Made by a program: the position numbers and the translations under genes. A stretch of 64,000 bases of DNA. It comes from Adineta vaga (lineage: Eukaryota > Rotifera). Below the pieces are notes generated by a model that was given only the letters and a program-made list of their open reading frames with translations, was not told the origin of the DNA and did no database searches. Below are positions 1-12,440 of this stretch, in pieces. Every line of letters begins with the position of its first letter. The stretch's first letter is position 1. The DNA lies in assembly GCA_021613535.1 (NCBI GenBank), contig CP075493.1, positions 6,386,001-6,450,000 on the forward strand, in the 5' to 3' direction.

Positions 1-752
1 GAGAATTGAACAATGAATATATCGAATGTTGAATGTTCGTCGCTAAATAATGAGCAGCATTCTCTTGTATTATTCATGGGTTTTTATGGTTTATTAATCA
101 TTGAATCAATCTATTTGTGTTTCAAACGAATTTGGATATTGAAAGGATGGAAGAAATTTTGAGATGGCATCTTGGTAAGTTTCATTTTTTTCCTTTATTC
201 CTACAACTATTAGGAGAATTCGAACAGTAATAAAGAAAAAAGTAATAAAATGTAACGTTATGTATGCATGCATTCGTGTATATTACTCATTGGTGAAGCC
301 GCATGCCAATGAATCATTTGTGAAATATTCTTCTGTTTTACAAATGGAAGCGAAAAATAAAGTTGTACTATGGACAAACTTTTGTCCGAAAGCATACGGT
401 TTCCTCACACAAAATCACATATAATTAATTTTTCACTGATTATTTGGCCTTATTGAAATATCGTTTAATCGATGAATAGTTTAAGTTTTATTGAATTAGT
501 AATTTTTTCGTTCTTATCTTCAGACACAACGTCATTAATGTTTGACTCTGTAATAGAAACTGCAAATGTGTCGACGTCTAAAACAAACCCTTCGTTTATG
601 TTAACTTTAATATCATATTTCTAGATTATATATATTCGAGAAAAAACTTTTATTTTGTACGAATAGAATGTATCCATTCAATGCGTGCATCAATTCTAGT
701 CAAGTAAATAAATTATATCAAAATATTCGTTCTATTGTCTCTTTATAATTAG
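1..752. other. Upstream region, no firm gene
   Basis: No well-supported coding exon was found. An ATG at 147 starts a 28-nt open stretch ending at a good GTAAGT donor (175), so it could be a leader exon of the zinc-finger gene that follows. Its phase does not join the exon at 753 directly, so another exon would be needed. I leave it unresolved. Confidence 0.4.
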
Positions 753-1776
753 GATGATACAGACGTCACGATAATAAATCATTCCTTTATATATAATCAA
801 AATGATGAACCTATTGATTGTTGTCTACCTGTTTTACGACGTTTACAACAAGCAAATCAAACATCAACACTGATGACTAATCAAAACGATTCTAATAATA
901 AAGAGGAACATACCTATATAAATCAAGATTTATTTGAAGTTGGAAAACAACTTGAACAGATTTTAGATTATTATCGAAAAGAGTTTAAACAAGATTCGAA
1001 TAATCAATTCGAATGTAATCAACAATTAATAATACGTTTGATTGATACTATTCGACCACTATATTCTGCAGATGAAAAGAAGATTAAAGATTTAGATATT
1101 CTATTTGAAGATATCTCTCAACTTCATGAAAAACGCTTTATCGAACACAAAGAAAAAAATGATCAATTACAAAATAAAATTCGTCATTTGAAAAAATCAA
1201 TTATATCACCACCCATTGAAGACAATAGCCGAAACAGTCTTATGAATGATTTATATCGACTCAGTAAGATATTATTTTTGAGTAGAAACTAAAATTTCCT
1301 ATGATTTATTCATCGATGATGTAGATGCAATGGTTAATTATGAACAATGGATTGAAATCGAAGAAGAAACAAGAAAACTTCATAATTTAATAAAAATACA
1401 ACGTGATCAAATTGATACATTGATTGAACTTCTGTCCGAAAAAGGTAATTGTTTGATATTAATAATTATTCACTATGCTATATTATAGATTTAGTAAAAA
1501 CTGACGAACCAACTTGTTCTACTGAAGTTTTTATGGATAATACTCCAAAAAAATGTTCCCTCTGTGATTTTGAATTTCCACTTAGATCCACTGATGATGA
1601 AATCATTCAACATTTTGAAGCATGTTTTATCTATTACTGATGACACTCAAAATGTTTCCATGGAACCTAAACAATTGAAATGTCCATACTGTGATAAAAA
1701 ATTACCATATATTGATCATTTGATTTATCTTGAACATGTATCAAAATGTTGTAACAATATAGTCGATAATGAGTAA
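753..1776 (+). CDS. Coiled-coil protein with two UBZ-like zinc fingers (TAX1BP1/CALCOCO-like), frame broken near the end
   Basis: Exons 753-1263, 1325-1444 and 1489-1640 join in phase 1. The 753 exon follows an AG acceptor and opens right after an in-frame stop, so the true start is either further upstream or the ATG at 873. The middle is charged and heptad-like, consistent with a coiled coil. Near the end a finger of form C-x2-C...H-x3-C (CSLC...HFEAC) is followed by a stop at 1638-1640. A second finger (CPYC...HVSKC) lies immediately downstream in the +1 frame up to 1776. No AG exists between the two that could make an intron, so the break is a one-base shift, probably in the T4 run near 1624. 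The C-x2-C-x-FP-like spacing resembles the ubiquitin-binding fingers of the autophagy receptors TAX1BP1/NDP52; no SKICH domain was found. Family assignment is tentative. Confidence 0.5.
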
Positions 1777-3240
1777 AATAAATCGAATATCAAGTATTTC
1801 TTATGGATATGTATATAGTAATAAAACCAGTGAATATAATTATTTTCTTTTTGTAACATAGTTCATACGAATTTTTAGCTAAATCCAATAATATATGATT
1901 TCAATTGTTTTATCTAAATATCCTTGTGTGAAATTTTTCTTTTTTCGAAGAATGAAATAGTTAAACTAAAACTGACAAATCAAACTTTAGGAAAACGTAT
2001 CTGAACTCTATTCTGTACAGTTATTACAGATCATAGTCACAAGTGTTCCAGAAAACATAATCAGATAGTATACGAAAAGAAAAACTACACTATAATGTGT
2101 CGGAAACGGAACTTATCTTGACAGACGAAATTAGAATTGATAGCGATCTGTCTCAGGATCTAAACATAATGGATATTTTTCTTCCTATCTAACTGTCAAA
2201 AATAATGAATAGACTTGTCTTTACAGTCACCTGATTTAATTACTTTCTAATGATCATAAAAATTCTAGAAAGAAAATCTATTTTTTTTTTGTTATTTCTT
2301 CGAAAGAAAAAGCATTTAGAGTTATATGTTAGATCAAATAACACATCAAGACAATCATATGAAAGTATTTATTTACTGTGCCATCAAAAACAGAAGATTG
2401 ACAAAAAAAACTTCTTTTGATATAAATATTATAATCTCAAATATATGTATGTTAATTTTCTTCTCTTAGAGATTTATGGCACGACGATTAAGTATGTAGA
2501 TGTGTATATAAATTTGACGAGAAAAAAATAGTAGATCAATGACATTTTTGTTGTGAACAAGAGTATGCGCATGTCTATGAGAACGAGAATAGTTTTTTGA
2601 TTATTTGAAAAATAAAAAGAGAAGAATAGAAGGACAGACATAAGACGAGAAAAATCAATGTATGAATAGAACAGTATGATGTGTTGTTGTTTTTTCTTGT
2701 CGTCGTCATTACTTACTGCTAGTATAAAACAATGAAAAGAGGACAAACAACTGTGGAAATGATACAGTATTTCTCCATGAGTATTATTTTAAAAACTTTC
2801 GTTTGATTTAATACTTTTTTTTTCAGTTTGTTCTCTCTTCTCCTTGACATTGTTTTGTTACTTTTGTCGACATCAAATCTTCTAAACGAAATATTCTTGC
2901 ATGTTTTTGTATTCTATTCATCAGTTAAAATAGTATTTAACTCATACACTTCATTAGAATCGAACAGAATTACAATGCGAAAATGCTGTAAGTATTGAGA
3001 AGAATATTTTTCGACTTAATTTCTGCATAAAAAAAAAGTCTTTTTTGTCAGACAACTGATTTTTTTACATCTTTCTTCGAACAAAAAAAACAACAACAGT
3101 AAATATTCAAAGGTTTCTTATTGAAAAGCAAATCTAGCATAGAAAGATGAATAGATTATCATATTGTCGCTTACCGTCTGCTATCATTATTGATTGTTTT
3201 TTCTCTATTGTCTAGTAAGTTAACTGACTCCCATCTTTCC
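1777..3240. other. Intergenic region
   Basis: No coding sequence recognised; open stretches here are low-complexity and lack splice or codon support. The 3' end carries a strong pyrimidine tract and AG (3214-3215) 25 nt before the next start codon. Confidence 0.6.
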
Positions 3241-4526
3241 ATGACCAATAGATTTTCACCAAGCAATGCATATTCAAAATCGTCTTTCGGAGATTTTCGC
3301 GGTTTAAGCAGCGTCGGAAGAGCAGATATTTCTTCGGCTTCAAGACAGCAGCTAACTCAACGATCAAAACAGACAATAGATCAGCAGCGACGAAGTAACT
3401 TCTTTCTGACCATTATAAAAATCTACTATTGTCTGTGTATTCTCATTTCTTGTTCGAGTTGACATTGTACCGAATAAAAGTGAGCGAGATGAGCACTTCA
3501 CTTATGCTACTGACTAACAATGATTTGGAAATCTTTATAAGAAAAAAACTATTGATTTATTTTTGATTTTTAGTTACTTATCGATCAAATGATCATACTA
3601 TCCATGATCATACCAATACTACAAATCTTCCTACTCAAACATTTCGTACCGATAATCTAAATAAAAACAAATTACCATCATCATCAACACGTCATTTTAC
3701 GAATGGAATATCAAATGAGCATGCGGCCATTTCCATGCCACATCTTTCAACAAATTCACTTGGTCATCATCAAAGTCTGAAAGATGATACAAACAATGCT
3801 GATTCATATGTTACATCAGGCCCTAAATCTCGTCATGTCACACGAAATCAACGAACAAGTATTAATTTAGAGAAAACATCTGGTTCAAACGGTTTTAATT
3901 TACCGGCACGTGGTGGTAGCTATAATTTTACACGTCTTGATCCCAACAGTTATCCTCGACAAGCGGCAGGCAAACAACGAAATCATATCTCTTCTAGAAC
4001 TTCACTTCAAGATCCTAATGCTGGAGAAGTAAATATGAATATTCTACCCGATGAAAATTCCTATTATTTTCATCAACAACCTACACAAATCAATAGTACA
4101 CAACGTTTGAATAATTCAACATTCGATATTACAACTAGTCGAAAACCATTTCTAGTTAATAAATCAAATTCATTTAATACGACAACTAATGGAAACTATA
4201 ATTCAGCACGAGAACTTCATCGAAGTGATACAACTGTCGATAAAACTACTGGCTCACGATTTGCTATTCGAGGTACAACTGCGTCGAAAGAAGCACCGAA
4301 ACAACGACAAACATCAAGTATGGTAATGATAGCAAATGTACCCAATGAAAGAGAACGTTCAGCCCAATCGTATAAATCTCGTGATCCGAATGTATCTTAT
4401 GCATATACAAATGTGAAAAAATATATTGAAGAAAATGATTTAATGACACCAGAAAAAGAACATAGTATACGAAATTGGGTTGTTGATGTTGAAAAATATC
4501 GACATGAATTTCAAAAATTAGAATAA
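3241..4526 (+). CDS. Disordered protein with conserved-looking C-terminal helix, unknown function
   Basis: Two exons, 3241-3394 and 3574-4526, join in phase 1 (donor GTAACT, acceptor TTTTTAG). The ATG at 3241 was chosen because a strong acceptor lies 25 nt upstream and no in-frame coding exon precedes it. The predicted protein of about 368 residues is rich in S, T, N, Q and R and has no signal peptide or membrane segment. Most of it looks intrinsically disordered. The last 35-40 residues are different: a charged amphipathic stretch with the core EENDLMTPEKEHSIRNWV, which looks like a folded helix pair. I do not recognise the family. The even codon use and clean intron argue for a real gene. 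Confidence 0.7.
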
Positions 4527-5076
4527 ACATTGTTTCAAAATTTTTCTTTTCTTAAAATCGATCTTCTTTTTTTTCTTCTTTTATTCAAATCAATCCCCTT
4601 TAGTCTTTCGTGTGACGATAATTTCTCTCTCTCTTTCTTTTACATATACGTATATATATATATATTACAATGATGAAACAAGTTGGATGTTTTTTTTGAT
4701 TACATTGATCATCATTTTCCAAATTGATATTTAAGTCATTCAAACGATCGATCGATCGAGAATTGGAAGAGCTAAGACACGTCAAATAGTCGTGTCTGTT
4801 CATCGTCCTCATCGTTGAAAAGCAATTAATTTAACATAGCTAGAATTCTCGTTCGTAGGTTTGTGTATTTTGTATCTAGAGATGAATATGTGGACACTGG
4901 CATCTTCGTTCTCTCTCTCTCTCTCGTCTTCTCTCTTTCTATCTATTGATCTCTATTTTACTTTTTTACTTTTTCATATCGTTCTTCGATCCTCAAGTAA
5001 ATATTGACCGTCCCATTCGTCGCATTTCAATCTCAGTTACAACTACACTAGCCAAAGTCATTCGACAATTGTCAGA
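4527..5076. other. Intergenic region with CT-rich tract
   Basis: Between a gene end and the channel gene start. Holds a short (TA)n run near 4650 and a (CT)n tract around 4910-4935. No coding sequence seen. Confidence 0.6.
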
Positions 5077-6806
5077 ATGATGATTCGACTCAATGTATTT
5101 CTTACAATTATGGTCCTAGGTATTCAAGCTGCTGTTGATCCTGTTGTAACAAATGTTGACCCAAAACATGAATTACTTACAGAAATTACTGGGAGGTAAG
5201 TGAAAATACCTTCGTAGAATAATTCACCACGGATCTATTCATCACTAATTAGTAATCATTGATGTCTCTGATACAATTATTATGTTGAATAAAAAGTATT
5301 TTCGAATGATATTTCATCAAGTTCTTGAGTTAATTGAGTCAAATTTTTTGTTTACAATTGATTAAGAAAATATACACAAAACCAATCGACGGATCTTTTC
5401 ATAATTTCTACTAACTGTTCATGAGATAAAAGTAATTTCTTTTTCTAACATTCAAATTATTTCGCTTTAGATACCGTTTAGCCGCTCGACATTTACGTGA
5501 AACACAATCTACTCTTCCTTTCGAATTACAATTTCCAATACATGACATAATCAAAGTTGATGGTGCAACTAATGAACTTGTCATGCGAGCAACAATTCGT
5601 ATGGATTATCAATTTGAATTTCTTCATTGGGATTCCAATGATACACGTAGTCGTTATTATGATATCGATGAAATTGTTCTAACAAAATCGACTTTACAAT
5701 CTCTTTGGTTACCTGATCTTCGTTTTTCAGAAGATGATTCTATATCATTTAATATTGAACGTGAATCAGCCAAAATCAATCGTGATGGTCTGGTAACATG
5801 GACACGTCGAGGTTTATTTACATTAGCATCACCTATTGATCTTACTTATTATCCATTCGACCGTCAATATATTCATTTCAATATGCAAAATACACAGAAA
5901 ACATTTAAATTACATTATCAAAAAAATATTCATAGTCTATCATCAATATCAAATTCTCATTCAGCACGATCAGCAAGTGTTTGGACAGCATTATTTGGTA
6001 ATACAGATATGAATTCGAATTCAACAAGTATACCTTTTACAATTCAACAAAATGAATATCCAATGAAGACAAGTTCATCACGAGGATGGTTTGTACGAAC
6101 AATTGGTGTTGAAGCAAAGATAAATACAAATGAAAATGGTACATTAGATAATTTAACAATCTTTCTATCCATACAACGTCGTCGAGAATCATTTATTTAT
6201 ACAATTATCTTACCTACAATATTTTTCTCATTTTTTATTTTCATTTTCTATTTTGCACCAGTTGAAGCTCATCAACGTTTAATTATTGGTTTATTAAATA
6301 CATTTGCTACATTAACATTTCTTATCTATATTGATAAGAAAATCGCTGCTGAGGAATTATCTCATAGTCCACTATTAATTCAATATTTAACAATTTTATT
6401 TATGATCGAAGCATTATCATTATTTTTTGATCATATTATTCATTCGATATTTTATGGTGGAATTAATTTTGTTTCGAATTGGTTAAGAAAACGACATAAA
6501 TATGAAACACAACAACAACAACCGGCACGTTTATCACGTGTAACAATGTTAACACGTGCATTAAATAATCGAATCAATCCGAATAGTTTAGAAACTGATG
6601 GACAATTAAATGGTGCAACAGATATTTTAATGAAACAATTGATTGATCGAGAAGAATCATTAAAATATGAAGATCATGAACGATATCAATGGCGAAAACG
6701 AGCAAGACTTAGTGAATGTTTATGTTGTTGGTTCTTCTTAGCGATTGTTATTGCTGCTGCTATATGCATCTTTCTTATTGTACCAACATTAACTTTGAAG
6801 AAATAA
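5077..6806 (+). CDS. Pentameric ligand-gated ion channel subunit lacking the Cys-loop cysteines
   Basis: Exons 5077-5195 and 5471-6806 join in phase 2 and give 484 residues, a normal length for the family. Residues 1-18 form a signal peptide. The extracellular domain has family marks (LWLPDLRF; SPIDLTYYPFDRQ). Four membrane helices follow: M1 about 280-303, M2 309-327 (RLIIGLLNTFATLTFLIYI), M3 340-368 and M4 457-480, with the long M3-M4 loop typical of animal receptors. The protein should sit in the plasma membrane as part of a pentamer. The two cysteines that define the Cys-loop are replaced: Ser160 and Ile174 flank the otherwise intact P-F-D core. The M1-M2 linker (APVEAHQRL) is neither a clear PAR (anion) nor GEK (cation) motif, so ion selectivity and ligand cannot be assigned. 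AATAAA signals occur at 6895 and 7056. Confidence 0.9.
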
Positions 6807-7912
6807 CTTTTACAAACAAGAATCGAAATCTATTTAAACACTAAAAAACAAAACAATCTCATTTCATTTTGATTTGTACATAAATATATACTAGAATAAA
6901 ATTTATCAGAGATAGACATCTCATCATGATGTATGTAATAAAGGAGAATGTCTTTTTTTTCGAAAATTCTTGTACATAATCAATTGATATGTCTAGATAA
7001 ATACTTTTTATGTCATAGATTTCATTGTTGTTTGTTATGTCTTTATTTGCAAGGAAATAAAGTCAATATTGTTAAATATATGTAATAGTCGTCATTGTTG
7101 AGGATGCATAGAAATCATTCTTCTTTATCATATCATAGTTGCAAGTGAACATCAAAAATAGAAATAATATTTGAAACTGTTCAATTTATAACACAGAGGG
7201 CAGTAGATCACAGATATTGAATGAACGAAAAAAGAATACCTTGTGTGTTTTTCATTGGTACATGACTGATGAATGAACAGGTACAACTGTACGTATTGAA
7301 CAAAATCAATCTATTATATTCTTCTATATTTGTCAAATGATAGAATCCTTTATGGTTTGTATAGATTTATCCATTCTTTTTTCATTGATGTAGTAAGAAT
7401 CAGTATGGATAGAATTGATGTTTTTGGAAGTTTTCGTTTCGTCTTTTTTTTTCTTGATTTTTCAAACATAACATACAGATACCATATAGAAAGTACTGAA
7501 TTCAATGGATTCCTCATGTAATGTAGAACAAAATAAAGTAGATGATTATTGAAAAAACGAACGTATTTTAATTTTCATATTCGCTATGAACTTCATACAA
7601 TGTTGTGAATCTATGAAGCTTAGAATCATTTCGACATATGCTTTGATGCATTTTTATTTATTTAATTGAAATTTCATGGTGCAGCACACATCCATTCAGA
7701 TGTATATGAACCTCATGAAAATATAAATAAGATTAATTCATCGATTATAACATTATTTGGTAAGAGAAAACTTGAACAAAATCGTAGTTTTATTGCATCA
7801 TTCATTATTGCTTTCTATTTAATGAATGTAAATAGAAATTCAACGATGTTCACCTTCGCACTATAATGAACTAATAGGATCGTAAGGATATTTTCTGCTG
7901 TTATACGACATC

Positions 7913-7932
7913 CTTCTCTCTCTCTCTCTCTT
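7913..7932. repeat. (CT)n microsatellite
   Basis: Simple CT dinucleotide run followed by further pyrimidine-rich sequence. Confidence 0.9.
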
Positions 7933-8365
7933 TTTCTTTCTCTTTTTCTACTGTCAATAGTAAGCTGATTAACATTGTTTTGAATACAGCGACGGAGAGA
8001 GCAAGAGAAGAAAATGAGAGAAACATGTACAACTACTCGTTCAATAGATAGACAAAGTGCGGATTTTTTCTTTATTGTTGTTGCGTTCTGTTAGATTGTC
8101 TACCCACAAACAGATAGGAGGGAGGAGAAGAAAAAACGTATACACACGCACACACCGGTCGAATTTTATACGAGAAATAAAGGGAAAAAAGAAGAAAGGA
8201 GAGACTAATCTGCCACAAAAGGACAAAGTAAACAGGAACGTAGCGCTTCATGTTTGACGAGTAAGAACAAGGTACAAAAAGAACAACAAATTGTCTTGTA
8301 TACATACGTGCGCTTCATTTACAATTATTTTGACGACTTTGACTTGTGACATTATTCTCTATTTT

Positions 8366-8370
8366 AGAAT
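8366..8370 (+). promoter_or_regulatory. Candidate trans-splice (or 5' UTR) acceptor 3 nt before start codon
   Basis: The sequence TTCTCTATTTTAG ends at 8367, and the ATG of the LIM-KY gene begins at 8371. Such a short 5' UTR after a consensus acceptor is what spliced-leader addition leaves. Confidence 0.5.
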
Positions 8371-11300
8371 ATGCCTTCAACGCTCCACGAAGATTTCTTA
8401 CATTCTCCACCCATAGCATTTAATTTAGTTGGTGAATCAACTGTTTCATTAACTACATCGTCCAGTTTATCTGCATCATCTCGTGATCGATGTCGGCGTT
8501 GTCAACAACTTGTCTATGTAACTGAACGTATCGGTCCAGTTAAAGATTCTCTTTATCATAAATTATGTTTCAAATGTCTTAAATGTGATCGACAATTAGA
8601 TTTTAAAACTTATTTTACAAATTCTATTGATTTAAATGATAAAGAAATCTATTGTCAAAGTCATGTACCTCGATCAGGTAAAGGTATTTTTTCTACAGAA
8701 AATATTCATATTCAAAATGTAATGAATGCACCAAAATTAAATGTGATGCAAAAACTAGACGATCGTCTTAAAGTAACAATTTTCTTTCTATGATTTAGAC
8801 AAGATTTCAGTTTTCAACAAGACTCTTTCTTTTCTAGGGTATCCACCTTGATTCTCATTCAGTTTCGATTGCTCATGCTATGAAAGCTCAACAAATGTTT
8901 CAACAAGGTCGAGAAAAAGTTTCATCAAATCATAATTTTCCAGCATTACCACCGGTGTGTATATTAATTTTCTTTTTTGCTTCTCCAAGGATTTCGAAAC
9001 TGTCCTTCTTTCGTTTTTTTTTCTTTAGGATATTTTACATGCACGTGAAGAAGTACGTCGTGCACAAAAATCGTTGGAAGAAAAACAACGTCAAGAAGAA
9101 GATGAATTATTTATGAAATTTCGAGTTGATCGAGAATTAGAAGAGAAAAAAATTGAACGTGAAGTTATCGATGAATGGGAAAAGAAATTAGAAATGCTTA
9201 CAGCTAAATATGAGGATGATTTACGAAGAAAAAAAGATAAAAATATTGAACGAGTTCGTAGAATAATGAAAAGAGAAAGTTTTATTAGATGATCTTTTTT
9301 TTCGTAGGAATTAACACTTCGTTTTAAAAAAGAAAAAGCCGAATTAGAACAAAATATGACCTTGAAACGAAATAAAAAACGGGAAATCGTACGAAAACAA
9401 ATGATGGAAAGAGAACAAGAAACAACTCATTCACTTGTGTCAAAATTTAGTAAAGAAATGATTAATTTAATTCAAGTCAAAGAACGAGAAGTACTTGTAA
9501 GTATACAAAATATGCCTTCAAACGATTATCAGTATCCTTTACTATTGATAAGTGCAGTAAATACCGTTAGAAAGTGACTATCTCCTTGCATGAAACAGCA
9601 ATCGAAGAACATTTATTGTTACTCTATCTATAGGTCGAAAATGGTGTTGATGATCAAGTAGCAGCAACTTATTCTATGCTTCCACTAAGTCAACCACCTC
9701 CACCTCAGCCACCTCGTCGTCATAAACGAGATCTTTACGAAGATCCAATCATCTTTGAACATGTTGATCAACAAGCAATTACTGTTGCTGAAAGTGAACA
9801 AACATCTTATACAGAATTGATCGAGCAATTAACATATGGTTTAATAACAGATTTAGAAAAAGCTCGGTAGGATTATTCTTTTTATTTGCTTTCAGAAAAA
9901 AAAACTAATTATATTTTATAGGGCTATATTTCGTTGGATTACGGTCAAAGATTTAAATGCAATTGATTTTCAAAATAATCTAGCTGCCGATACACCGATG
10001 GGTTTATTACGTGGTATTAAATATGGTACTGAAACTTATCATACATTATTTATGCGTCTATGCAGGTAGAATAGAAATTATCTTGTAAAATTGTTCTTTA
10101 TTTCTTTCAAACTCATCGTTTGTTTAGTTTTGCTGCTTTACATTGTGTGGATGTTAAAGGTCATTCGAAAAGCGTTGGGTATGAACCAGGTATGCATATT
10201 GGTGAAGGAAAATTTACTAATACATGGAATGCCGTGTTAATCGATGGTGAATGGAGATTTGTTCAATGTAATTGGGGAGCAAGGTTATTTTTCATCATTC
10301 TTTTTGTTATTGAAAATTATTGACCATTTCTTGTCGTTTTCATTTTTAGACATTTAGTGATGAGTAAAGATAAAAAACAAGTTGATATCACACCACCAAA
10401 ACCAACACGAGAAAAAATTAAATATCAAGTAAATTAATTATTTTCTTATCAGAAATAAAACTAAACTATTGAAACATTTTTCAGTATGATGAACATTATT
10501 TTCTTCCTGATCCCGAAGATTTCATTCTGGAATTCTTTCCATATAAATCTGAATGGCAATTACTTGAATCTCCTATAACATTACAACAATTTGAACACTT
10601 ACCATTTGTTCGTTCACTTTTCTTTCATTATCATCTTTCATTTGTTAATCAACAACATGCAGTTATTCAAACAGATAATCGTGGTGCATGTGATATCAAA
10701 CTTCGTATGCCTGATTCATTAAAATATCGTTTAGCATTTCATTTTCATTTACGTTTTTCCAATGGAACAACTCGAAATGATCCAGTTGATGATTCAACAG
10801 ATTTTCAAGGTGTTAAATTTGAACGTTATGTTCTACATACAGTACAAGATGACTTAGTCTCATTTAATATTCATGTACCACAAGAAGGAAACTATTTTAT
10901 TGAAATTTTTGCATCACTTGTGGTAAGAACAATTCTAACAGTTTTGATGAAGTAAAAATAAATCATGTATCAAAGTGAACATCTGACTTGTTCAAATCAT
11001 TCGTTGTTATGATAATCAAATCTAATGTGTGTGCGTTATTTTTAGGAACCTGATCCGAATCCATTTGGTCAAAGTTTTAAACTAAAATGTGTTTGTAAAT
11101 ATCGAATTGTATGTCAACAATTGATTCAACGAATGGTAAGTATATGAATTTATTTGATCTGATTAATGTGGATTTTTATTTCTTCCTTCTTTAGCATCCT
11201 CTTCCAGCTTGTGCATCGGGTGAATGGGGTCCAGCAAAAGCAATTCGTCATTTTAACATTCATCCTCTAACACATTTGCAGTCCATCTTTGAAACTCATC

Positions 11301-12440
11301 ATTTACCCATCACTATCAAATTCAAATGTCCGAAGATATTAAAATTTCATGGTAAACTCAATTCTAATCGTCATTCATCGAATCAAGCCAATAATCCTAC
11401 GCCAAATGCTGCCTCACAAAACACACTTGATAAATATGTTCGATATGAATATAATGAACAAGATTTGATCGCAACATTCATCATTCAATTACCAAATGAA
11501 GGTCAATTCGGTTTAGATATCTATGCACGTGATCCGGAATATCAAACAGAAAAACGAACAATGTCGCATTGTTGTAAATATATTATTAATTATACAAAAG
11601 CAGCAATATCAACACCAACAACTATTGAAACAAATCAGAATCAAATGTATCATGACTATTCATTTGAAAATACGAAATCTACTGAACAGAAGCGAATGTT
11701 ATCACCACGACTTGCTACAAAAGACTCTAAAGAACGAAGTCTTTCACCTCGTGAGTAACAAGAATAGAGTATAATTCTAATTTTTTAAGAAGTATACTTC
11801 TTTTCTCTTTAAGAAAAATAGTAAAGAATATACGAAACTAAGATATAACAATATTAAAATATTCTTACAGTTTAATTTTGAATAGATTCATTAGCCTATA
11901 AGACTATCAAAAATTCAGAATAGATTATTATATCATCACTTATGAATAAGAAAATTTTTCAACTGTTAACAAACAAGATTTGTACGTTCGATTTTTTTCC
12001 TTCAAGGTTCTTCGCCATTGAATAGTTCATCTTCTAAACCAATACCAAAAATCGGTGGTAATTCAACGTTACTTACACAACTTGGTATGAATCCATTGAG
12101 TCATGCTGATCCATCGATTACACTTCATTCAACTAATTCTCTTGAATTACAATTTCAAATACGTAAAATGGTTGATTTCTCCTTTGATCTTATTTATCAT
12201 CATACATTTGCTGATCTTTCATCTCGAACTCCATCACTAAATTTAAATCAACGTTTAAATGCATCCGATTATGTTGTCATTAAACCGAACGGTGGTTTCA
12301 ATGTTATCTTTGGATTAACTCTACCAAAACAAGGCGTTTATACATTTACAATTTACGCTGCAACATCGAATAATCATCAGGGAAAAAATGGACAAACTGA
12401 ATTACCAGCTGTTTTTACATATTTAATTCGTTATGTTTAG
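8371..12440 (+). CDS. LIM plus transglutaminase-like (hillarin/kyphoscoliosis peptidase-type) protein, catalytic triad lost
   Basis: Twelve exons: 8371-8772, 8838-8954, 9029-9253, 9308-9496, 9634-9866, 9922-10065, 10128-10283, 10350-10428, 10485-10922, 11046-11135, 11195-11750 and 12007-12440. All phases close, giving 1020 residues. Domains in order: one LIM domain (C41, C44, H63, C66, C69, C72, C95, H98); a long charged coiled coil, about residues 175-310; a proline-rich linker; a transglutaminase-like core, about 390-490; then KY-type beta-rich repeats with an S-rich linker. The layout matches hillarin/KY proteins, cytoskeleton-linked factors of muscle and cell cortex. The expected Cys-His-Asp triad is replaced by T425, N468 and Q483, while surrounding motifs (WNAV, NWGA) are kept, so this is probably a non-enzymatic scaffold. 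A polyadenylation signal AATAAA is at 12668. Confidence 0.9.

Larger units (their letters stand above)
6807..8370. other. Intergenic region
   Basis: No gene supported. Contains poly(A) signals of the channel gene, a (CT)n tract at 7913-7932 and purine-rich stretches near 8110-8210 that are open in several frames only because of their composition. Confidence 0.6.

Noticed and set aside
8041-8305. Overlapping open frames on both strands upstream of the LIM-KY gene
   Set aside because: Produced by a purine-rich tract; frames on both strands are equally open.
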